64,000 nt of DNA, from the NCBI GenBank assembly GCA_005784505.1, contig VCAZ01000283.1, positions 1-64,000 of the forward strand. Direction: 5' to 3'. A program made the position numbers and the translations under genes. This DNA comes from Bagarius yarrelli. Lineage: Eukaryota; Chordata; Actinopteri; Siluriformes; Sisoridae. The notes beneath the pieces were generated by a model. It was not told the DNA's origin, ran no database searches, and saw only the letters and a list, made by a program, of their open reading frames with translations. Positions within the stretch are counted from its first letter, which is position 1, and every line of letters starts with the position of its first letter. This document shows, one piece after another, positions 47,186 to 57,900 of this stretch.

Positions 47186-47685
47186 TAAAATAAACAGATA
47201 ATAAAGAGAATTAAAAATGAAATAAAAAAGGGGAAATGAAAAAAGGAGAACAAACCAATTAAAGAAAGCACAACGTTTAAAAAAATAGAAGAAACTAGAA
47301 CAAAAGAAAAAAAATAAAAAGTAGATTAATAAAGGGAAGAAAAAGGGGAAAACAAAAGGTCAAAAGAAAAAGGGAACAATCAAAAAAAGAAAAAAGCTTC
47401 AAAAGAAATTAAAAGAGAAAAAAAAAAATTGACGTTTAATACAGAGGCATTAAAACTACTGGACATGGTTATTTAAACAAAGAAGGAAGAAACACACAAG
47501 CAAACAAACCAACAAACAAAGAATAAAGATTTAAGAAAAGGTAACACAATCTATCAAATGAAATATATGTACAAAAATCAATAAATGGTTAAACAAACAA
47601 AATAAAGGATAATGATTTAGGCTGCTGAAAGCGACTATGTGTGTGTCCATGAAAGAAAATTTTTATTGCAATGTATCTTGATATA

Positions 47686-47690
<5 letters not shown>
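47186..47690. other. A-rich intergenic
   Basis: About 500 bases rich in aaaag and aaac words, with no coding content. Confidence 0.6.

Positions 47691-47745
<55 letters not shown>
47691..47745. repeat. (AT)n microsatellite
   Basis: A pure AT dinucleotide run of about 50 bases. Confidence 0.95.
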
Positions 47746-47747
<2 letters not shown>

Positions 47748-48290
47748 AAATCAAAACAAACAGCTAAAAATACAACGAATACAAGGCCGCAGGCGCTCTT
47801 ATTTTTTCCGCCATGTTTGCTTGTAAGCTAACGGCTGTATGTGTCAGTGACAACTACAGCCGCGGAGGAGGACGTCGTTTAACACACACTGATACTTTTA
47901 ATTATAATATTAACGTAAATGTAAATTAGTCTGAAACTTAATTTAAATTTATATCGATAGTACAGGTTAAAGTAACGATACACTATCGTAAAAGTATATA
48001 TAACGATAATTACTACTGTCTATATTCAATAATAATAGTGTGTAAATATCCACACCACAAAACTATTTAAGTACTAATAAGTATTTTGATCCTGAATCAT
48101 TTTTAGATCAGACACACAGGCAGAAATTGATCCATTTCATTACACTAATTAAAAATGTTTATTTCCTGTTCTTTCAGCAGTTTACTGGTGGAAAGGGTTA
48201 AATAGACAGAGTTTTGTTTTTACTCAGTGTTTGTACATTGTGCTCAGACTTACGAAAACTTGAATGTTTGGTGTATTGAGTTTGGATAAA
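47746..48290. other. plg 5' flank with a small CpG-containing patch
   Basis: At 47780-47880 there is a GC-richer patch (ggccgcaggcgctc, cagccgcggaggagg). On the minus strand it holds acATGGCGGAAAAAATAAG, a start in good context followed by 16 codons and a stop. It may be an old promoter or part of a repeat. The rest is AT-rich. Confidence 0.35.
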
Positions 48291-48291
48291 G

Positions 48292-48304
48292 GTTAGTTAT
48301 TAAC
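48292..48304 (+). promoter_or_regulatory. HNF1-like site upstream of plg
   Basis: The 13-mer gttagttattaac matches the HNF1 consensus GTTAATNATTAAC at every fixed position but one. It lies about 470 bases before the plg start. Plasminogen is made in the liver, and mammalian PLG is known to depend on HNF1, so the site is plausible but unproven. Confidence 0.4.
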
Positions 48305-48771
48305 TTATTGATTTGAGACGCAAAGCTGAAATTCTCCTTTAAAAATATATAGAGACTAAACTGTTACCTTATATTATTTTCTTCTTCTTCTTCTTCTTCT
48401 TATTATTATTATTATTCATGTTTTAATAACTAGCTTAAATAATTTACATAGTTTTTGTATAACGTATAACGACTCAGTAACCGTCTGATAAACCTTGATG
48501 AGAGATAACGGTAAAAGACTGGTTGGCAAGTATTTTCTTTAATTAAAGGAAAAACAGAAACCTGTGAATAGACAGTCACACACAGGATCATGTACATACA
48601 ACTAAGTGTTAAAACATGGATTCCAAACAGTAAATGTAGGTCCAGTAAACACACGATGAACTCTGTTCTATGTCCTTGCTAAGAAAATGATTGACCGATG
48701 ATTATTTGTCTTATTGACGCGGCCTATGAGACAAAACTTGCTCTGAAATCAGTGTGTGTTAGTGCTCCAGT

Positions 48772-49011
48772 ATGGATGTCTACAAAGTCCCTCTACTTCT
48801 TTTTGGGCTTTTTCTTTATGCAGGTGAAGCCATGGATTAAAAAAGTAGTAATAATAATAATGATAATAATATGTTTGCTTTAAATTAAAGTAGTTTACTG
48901 TTTCTTTTTTATCTAAATATATTGTTATAGACGTTCCGTACATTGCTGAACTCTTACGTCCTCCTTTCTTTTTTGTAACAGGTGTCTTTCAAGTTCAATC
49001 CCAGAGCACAG
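48772..49011 (+). CDS. plg: plg exons 1-2: signal peptide and 30-nt micro-exon
   Basis: Exon 1 (48772-48823) encodes the hydrophobic leader and ends in phase 1 before gtgaag. The micro-exon (48982-49011) is bounded by gtaacag and gtatga and would add ten residues (VFQVQSQST plus shared codons) between leader and PAN domain. Exon 1 can also splice in frame straight to 51109, so inclusion is uncertain. Confidence 0.7.
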
Positions 49012-51925
49012 GTATGATCAAAATCTGACCATTTTAATTATTAAAACTAAACATCCTGTTTGCAATTTTTTTCCCGAAAAGCTATATTATATATATATAT
49101 TGACTGTTTAGTGTTAAAGAAAAGAATGTATTCTTTATTCGTGGGTAAGGTGGTAGTTTTGTGGTTAAAATTTGTGGGATCATGGGTTTGATTCCCAGCA
49201 CCACTAAGCTGCAACTGCTGGACCCTTAAGAATGACCCTTAACCTTTAGCTGCTCAGATAAAAAATTAGATTAAGGTTAAGTCACTCTTGATAAGGGTGT
49301 CCAGCAAAAATGTAAATTTAAATGTATTCATTATTTTTAGGATTTAGATATCTGTTTATTTATCAAACAATTTAGCACTATAATTTTAGCGCTAAGTGCC
49401 AAAAAAGAATTTTCTTCAGGATAAATAAGGTTCAATTAATTTTTTGTTATCTTAGCTCATCTAATCCTATCCTATCTTATTTCATTTTATTCTTAACATC
49501 CCATCTCATTTTATCTCATATTTTATCTTATATCTCATCTTTCCTCATATCTCATTTTATCTTATTTCATATCTCATCTTATCTCATCCGGTTTATCCTA
49601 TTCTATCTCATCTCATCTCATCTCATCTCATCTCATCTCATCCTATCCCAACCTATTCTACCTTTTCCTGTTCCATATCATCTTATCTCATCCTGTTTTA
49701 TCCTATCTCATCTCATCTCATCTCATCTCATCTCATCTCATCTCATCTCATCTCATCTCATCTCATCTCATTCTATCCTATCCCATCCCAACCTATTCTA
49801 CCTCGTCCTGTTCCATATCATCTTATCTCATCCTGTTTTATCCTATTCTATTCTATCTCATCTCATCTCATCTCATCTCATCTCATCTCATCTCATCTCA
49901 TCTCATCTCATCTCATCTCATCTCATCTCCTATTTTACCCTGTTTAACCCTCATCCCATCCTATCTCATCCCATCCTATCCTATATGATTTTATTTCACT
50001 TTATCTCATCTTATGCCATCTTATCATATCTTATCCTGTCTGCTCGTATCCTATCCTATCCTATCCTATCCTATCCTATCCTATCCTATCCTATCCTATC
50101 CTATCCTATCCCATCCTATCCTATCCTATCCTATCCTATCCTATCCTATCCTATCCTATCCTATCCTATCCTATCCTATCCTATCCTATCCTATCCTATC
50201 CTATCCTTATCCTATCCTTCCTATCCCATCCTATCCTATCCTATCCTATCCTATCCTATCCCTATCCTTATCCTATCCTATCCTATCCTATCCCATCCTA
50301 TCCTATCCTATCCTATCCTATCCTATCCTATCCTATCCTATCCTATCCTATCCTATCCTATCCTATCCCATCCCATCCCATCCCATCCCATCCCATCCCA
50401 TGCCGAGGTGGATCACTGAGACGATGTATTTCTTCAGCCATTCTGTTGTTCTATGTCATTGTTAATTAAAGTCTTTGACTTGTAATTTACTTGATTTAGT
50501 TTAATTATTTAAACTTCACCAACGCTACTTGATTGGCCGATAGGATACTAAACTGTTTAACCAGGAAGTGGGCTACAATTCATTAATATACAGATTTGAT
50601 GTAAAAATAACAAAACTAATGTTCTAACCTTGCAGTGGGCTAGAATGACTTAGTGGTTTGTGGTTTTATCTCGCACTTTTTGAGTTTTGGTTTTGACCTC
50701 CACCTCCACCCTGTGGAGCATGTTCTCTCTGTACTTGAGGGGTTTTCTCTGGTTTCTCCAGTCCAAAGACATGCATTGTTATCTGGCTGGCATCTCTAAT
50801 TTGTCCGTAGTAAGAGAATGTGTGTGTGTGTGTGTGGGGGGGGGGGTAATTTAAGGTTAGTAGGCACCCTGTTTATGGTGTCTCCTGGTATAGATACTTT
50901 AATGATTTCCCTGTGACCCTGTGTAGATGGATTTTGAACCACAGATGTGGAACCACAGATGTGGTTAATCAGTGATGTGATAAATCTCTGCTAGGGTGTG
51001 CAAACTTTTGCACTTGGCTGTATTTGTATATCAGGTTTTAGATCAAACATTCCATAGACGTCAGGATTTTATAACTACTGAAGTATTGTTTTGTTTTTTT
51101 GCCCACAGATTTAGACGAGTATGTTAAAACCGACGGCGCCTGGATTTTCACGTTGCAAAAAAGAACATACGTCACAGCAAAGGTGGAAGAATGTGCACTG
51201 AAGTGTGATGCAGAAATTCAGTTTGTATGCAGGTGATTCAGACACACTGAATTACACACACACACACACACACACAGACAGACACACACACGTCAGGTGA
51301 CGATTAAAATCATTGTCATTTCTTTGTTTTAGGTCGTTTGTATTCATTGAAAAAGATCAGGAATGTATAACAATACCAGCCAACTCAAAGATCGAGCCAG
51401 TGTACCGGAGGATGAGTACAGCTCTGTTCGAGAAGAAACGTAAGTGTGTCAAAGCACCGGGCACCAAACTCGGACCTGGAGGGTCGGTGTCCTGCAGAGT
51501 TTGGCTCCAGGTTGCCTTTGCACACCTGCTAAACTCTGAAGGACCCTCCAGGACCAAGTTCGGTGACCCCCTGGTTCAAAGAAATGGCTGATTGCAGATG
51601 AGGTGTTAAAAACAAACTAAAAAATCGATGTTGTTTATTGTGTATCTTTATTTATTTATTTATTTGTTTGTTTATTCTTTTTTAATTGAAACAAACTAAT
51701 TGTTTTCATTGTAATTAGTAAAAAAACTAAGGAAATGTTTTGCTTTCAGATGACTTTATTAAACGTGATAACATCTTGTAAACATAACATTTCCATAAAC
51801 AAATAAACTACATTTTTTTATTTTATATTTTATCACATTTTTTGCTTTTATTTACAACCAGTTTTATTTTACACTTTTAGTAGATAAAGATTTTCTAATT
51901 AAAGATGTATATAATAATAATAATA

Positions 51926-51960
<35 letters not shown>

Positions 51961-54900
51961 AATAATAATTAATAGTTGACTTTTTAATCTAGGATATGTA
52001 AAGAAACTAATTTCTGAAAGTATCTGTGACGAATAATTATTTGAATAAATTGATTTAAATTTTTTACATCCTCCAGGTTATTTACTTGAATGTATGAACG
52101 GTGCCGGGAGCGACTACAGAGGAACACAGAGCAGGTCAAAATCAGGAATCCTGTGTCAGCGCTGGGAAGCAATGTTCCCTCACAAGCCAAAGTATGAGTT
52201 ACCAAATCACCAATATTCATCCCATTACAACGATTTTATTATCTAAAAAGAACCATTCTGTCCCTGCAGCATCACCCCGAAGACGAATCCGAGAGCAGAC
52301 CTGGAGTCTAATTACTGTCGAAACCCAGATGGAGACAACCAGGGACCCTGGTGCTACACCACAGACGTGAATAAGAGATGGGAGCACTGTTCCATCCCCA
52401 ACTGCAGCGGTATGATAGAATGAAGATTTGGGGTCTAAATATTAGTCCTACACAGAATAAACACAGATTTAAAATAGGTCAAAGGTCAGAAACATGTCTT
52501 GCAGTGTCCAAACACAGATGATCAGATATGCAAACTACTCTGGCAGGATTCAGGACCGGACAGTGGAATTTCACATGTTTGCTTTGGTTCGAATTTAATT
52601 CAAGTGTAATTGTTTCTGACTTCTCATCAGCAGCTTTGGTCAGGGGGGCAGTGGAAGCTCAGTGTTTAAGGTGCTGGTTTGCTGCTCTGAATATCGGGGG
52701 TTAAATTCCCAGCAGCACCGAGCTGACACCACTGGGCCCCTGAACCTTTGACCGCTCAGTTGAATTAAAAATAAGATAAATGTTTTGGATTAAGGATTCC
52801 GCTATTATCTCCAGGAGCTGCACTCTGCTGAATGTTGGGCCCCTATTGTAGGGCCCTTCATTGATATGGAATTCACTTCACTTATCAAAATGACTTTTAA
52901 AATGTTATAATTTTTCAGTCAAGAAAGTGAGACTTTGGTGCGCCCTGTTGGTTGGATGATGAATTGTCTGTGACATATTTTTTATTACAGATAATAGAGA
53001 TTAAACTTTTCTGTCATAATAATCAGGCTTGTAGACTTTTTAGCTACTGAAAAAAAAGCAAAATGAAAAAGAATAAAAAAGCAAAATGAATAACTAAGCA
53101 TTCTAAGGTAGAAGCGGGTGTTACGTTGAGCTAGAATGTTGTACTAACATTAACACACAGAATGATAAGTTAAATGCAAAACCTGAATAAAGATAAGAAT
53201 GACTAATATTCTGTTTTATTGTATGTCCACAGAGGAATGCATGTACTGTAGTGGAGAAAACTACAGAGGAAAGATCGCCAGCACCGAGGGAGGATTCACT
53301 TGTCAACGCTGGGACTCCCAGAAACCCCATAACCATGGATACAACCCCAAATCGTAAGACCTTCATACTGTGGGTCTGAGCCCACCCAAACGTCTGTCTT
53401 GCCCACCCAGTCAAAACATGAGCTGTGTTGTGGCTACTTGAAACTGGTAAACTGAGACAGCAACCAAAAGAAAAACCGTAAATATGTTAAAAGTTATTTA
53501 AGTAAAAGATTCACTAAAGCTAATGTTATTCTTCTTAAGGAAATGGAAACATAAATTAAAGGTATATGGACAACAAAAGCACATAAACCTATTATTTAAT
53601 TATTTAATAAACAATTTGTGTGTGTGTGTGTGTGTAGTTTTCCTGAGAAGTACCTAGAGGAGAACTACTGCAGAAATCCGGACGGAGAGCCCCGACCGTG
53701 GTGTTTCACCACAAGTCCATCCAAACGCTGGGATTACTGCCCCATCCCACGCTGCGGTGAGCTCCTCTAATACTTTTTTAATAACCAACACCACCATTTA
53801 GGAAACTACCAGACCAGTATATTATTTGTACTCATTCTCTATTTGTTTTTTTTTTACCCCATAGCAACCCAGCCTCCAACTATTGCACCAGAGCTTACCT
53901 GTATCACAGGAGATGGAAGCTCCTACAGAGGGACAGTTTCTGTGACCAAATCAGGGAAAACTTGTCAAGCGTGGTTATCTCAGTTTCCTCAGAAGCATTC
54001 AAGAACCCCGGAGAACTACCCATGCAAGTGAGGAACTGTGTGTTATGGCTTATGAAGTGTTATCGCTTATAAACATGTCCTTAATGTAAATCCGGAGAAA
54101 CTTACCTTTATCTCAGTATATAACTGAGCAGATGAGGATTAGAGGCTTTGTTTGGTTTTACATAAGATACATAGAGTAATAATTCTAAATGAGCGCGGTA
54201 GAAAGGTTCTGCTCCTGATTTAAAATACGTTCTCAAGTGAAACATGATGGCGGTAGTGATACAGATTAGCTGCCTCTGGAACATTCTCACAAATCTGTAT
54301 TGATGATGCAATTTATGATAAATGCTAATTAAATGCTTTAATAATGTCTTTTGCAGAGGTCTGGATAACAACTACTGCAGAAACCCTGATAACGAGAGGA
54401 GTCCCTGGTGTTACACCAATGACCCAGAAACCCGCTGGGAGTACTGCAATATATCGAGCTGTGGTGCCGAGCCACACCCAGGTCAGCCTCCTTACAGCCA
54501 GAATTCACACACACACAGTTAGAATATTACAATTGAATTATTGTGTATAAAACCCAAATGTGTCTTATAGATGAGCCGGTCATCGCACCAGCCGAGGACT
54601 GTTACACAGGAGATGGCAGCTCGTACCGTGGAGTCATGTCGGAGACCATCACTGGAAAGAAGTGTCAGTCCTGGAGCTCGATGGTCCCGCATAAACATTC
54701 AAAGACACCACAGGAATTCCCCAATGCGTAAGGCCATTAATGTTATAAAATGATCTGCACTAAGAAGCTTGAGACTTAAATTATCTGAGATACATGAGTT
54801 TTTTTTAGTAAGAAGGCTTTAAAGTAGAAGGAAAAACTGTTATAAGGTCTCCTGGTCAGTATTATTAACTTTGTTTTACAGTATTTTTTCAAATAGATAT

Positions 54901-57900
54901 TCAGTGGTTATAGTGATGGACTGCTGCTTGGAAAATTGTGGGTTTGATTCCGACCACCACCAACCTGCCACTGCTGGGCCCCTGAGCAAGGCCCTTAATC
55001 CTTAACTGCTTAGTCGGATAAACAAAATTAGATAAATGTATTTTGCACTGGATAAGGGCATACCAAACGCCCTGAATGTAAATGTAAGGATGTTATATGT
55101 TACTGTCAGAATATTCGTTTCTAGGAGAACACTGGACCAGTCCAGTCCTGACCTGTGGCTTAGGGGTGTGGCTCAGCAGTACATCTGTCTCTTTTTGGGT
55201 TTTAAGTACTCAGAATCTCTGACTCTATGTTTATTTCCATATACCCCTTTTTTACCAACGAAGAGACTTGAGAAGAAACCTGTGCAGGAACCCTGATGAG
55301 GACAGAGCTCCATGGTGCTTCACCACTGACCCCTCTGTGCGCTGGGAGTACTGCAGGATAGAGCGCTGTGGAATCAGTCGCCCCACGCAGCCCGATCAGG
55401 GCGTGGCTCCTCCTCCTCCTCCTTCGGTCGTCACACAAGAGAACCGTCCTACTACCCAAGGCGCAGGTCTGTTTTTATTAAACCACGAATAATTCCAACA
55501 GTACAGATCTGAGAGCATGTTTGCATTTCTTTTCAACTTTGCGGCTCTATTTTATGATTGAGAAACATGACCACCACTATTAAGAGTGGCACTCACACAC
55601 TTTTTCCTGTCAATCAGGGGAGTCATTGCTCAGTGATAAGGTGCTGGATTGCTAATTGGAAGATCATGGTATTAGTTCCCAGCATCACCAAGATGCCACT
55701 GCTGGCCCCAGAGCAAAGTCCTTAATCTCTAACTGCTCGGTTAAATAAAAATAAATAAATAAAGACGCAATCTGCCAATTGCCGTAAATTCAAATCACAA
55801 TGACATTTGAAGGCTTTATGTGTTTGAGGAAACAAGATTGATTTTACATTATAGAGAAGGAATAACAATAATTAAAAAAAAGCTGATGATAATTAGATAG
55901 CAAGCTTTTTTCATTATTGCTATTATTTTTAAATTTACAGCAGAGGCACTTAGCGCTCTGGTAGTGATGGGATTTATAAACTTATGACCTTCTAGGCCAA
56001 CAAACCTAAACGAACCACTTGGCTCTCACTCACCTTATTGTCTCACCTTAGAAGTGGTGGCTCATGGTTAAGGTGTTGGACTACCAACCTAAAGATTGTG
56101 GGTTCAATTCCCAGCTCCACCAAGCTGCCCCTGTGGGTCCTGCAACTCTTAACCAGCTGTATAGCAACTGTAAGTCGCTCTCGATAAGGGCGTCTGCCAA
56201 ATGCTGTAAATGCAAATGTCTATATTAAGAGAAGTGGTGGTGCAGTGGTTACGCAGTCGGACTGCTAATTGGAAGATCAGGGTTTGATTCCCAGCACCAA
56301 CACTGTTGGGCCCCTGAGTAAGGCCCTTAACCCCCAATTGCTCAGTTGTATAAAAAATGTAAGTCGCTCTGGATAAGGATTCCAGAAATATTGTTCTCCA
56401 AGGGTGTACAATTTTTTTTTGCTGCAAGCTGATGTATGATTGTCTGATAATCTTCTGCTATTTTTAGAAAAAGAAAATGAAGATTGCAAAATTAGTACTG
56501 GGGAAAGTTATCGAGGTTCAGTAGCAATGACAGCAGCCGGAGTGACCTGCCAGGCATGGAGTGCGTCCACCCCTCACAAGACCAACTTTAGTCCACTGAC
56601 ACACCCTGAGAAGGGTCTGGAGTCTAATGTAGGTCATATAGCCTAAACACTGTTGCATGACTTTCATTGGTTACTATATACTGTACTACCAACACATTTA
56701 CCACAGTACATATGAATTGCATCAATATAAGTGTTACTGCTACCTGATATCAGATTCTACATCACTAGTAAATGTGAACACCAAGAGTAGCATTATGACA
56801 CCCTTATAATACCATCATAAGTGACCAAAAACTGCAAAACAAAGTTATGTACAGAGAAGTTCAAAGTGGAGGTGGGACTGCATCAGGAATCAGCTTTGAG
56901 CCTGTGGTGTTTGCGTTGGTGATGGATCGTTTGACAGACGAGGTCAGACAGGAATCTCCTTGGACAATTATGTTTGCAGATGACATTGAGATCTGTAGTG
57001 GAAGCAGGGAGCAGGTGGAGAAAAACCTGGAGAGGTGGAGGTTTGCTCTGGAGAGAGGAGAAATGAAAGTCAGTCGTAGCAAGACAGAGTACATGTGTTT
57101 GAATGAAAGAGAAGTAGGTTGAACAGTGAGATTACAGGGTGAAGAGGTGAAGAAGGTACAGGAGTTTAGGTACTTGGGGTCGACAGTCCAGAGCAATGGA
57201 GAATATGCGAAAGGGGTAAAGAAGTGAATACAGGCAGGTAGGAATGGGTGGAGTGTTGTCTGACAGGAGAATATCAGCTAGAATTAAGGGGAAAGTGTAC
57301 AAGACAGTGGTGAGACCAGCTATGATGTATGGTTTAGAGACAGTGGTGAGACCAGCTATGATGTATGGTTTAGAGACAGTGGTGAGACCAGCTATGATGT
57401 ATGGTTTAGACAGTGGTGAGACCAGCTATGCTTTGTATGGGGGGAGACAGTGGTGAGACAGCTATGATGTATGGTTTAGAGACAGTGGTGAGACCAGCTA
57501 TGATGTATGGTTTAGAGACAGTGGTGAGACCAGCTATGATGTATGGTTTAGAGACAGTGGTGAGACCAGCTATGATGTATGGTTTAGAGACAGTGGTGAG
57601 ACCAGCTATGATGTTTATGGTTTAGAGATGGTTTAGAGACAGTGGTGAGAGACAGTGAGACCAGCTATGATGTATGGTTTAGAGACAGTGGTGAGACCAG
57701 CTATGTATGGTAGACAGTGGTGAGAGACAGCCAGCTTGAGAGAGAGACAGTGGTGAGACAGCTATGATGTATGGTTTAGAGACAGTGGTGAGACCAGCTA
57801 TGATGTATGGTTTAGAGACAGTGGTGAGACCAGCTATGATGTATGGTTTAGAGACAGTGGTGAGACCAGCTATGATGTATGGTTTAGAGACAGTGGTGAG

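Noticed and set aside
47760..47870. Possible first exon encoding MAEKIRAPAAL on the minus strand
   Set aside because: The frame stops after 16 codons and no consensus donor lies before the stop. Kept only as weak support for the orphan exon idea.
49985..50465. Frames encoding ILSYP repeats of about 150 residues
   Set aside because: Translation of the TATCC pentanucleotide array in plg intron 2.
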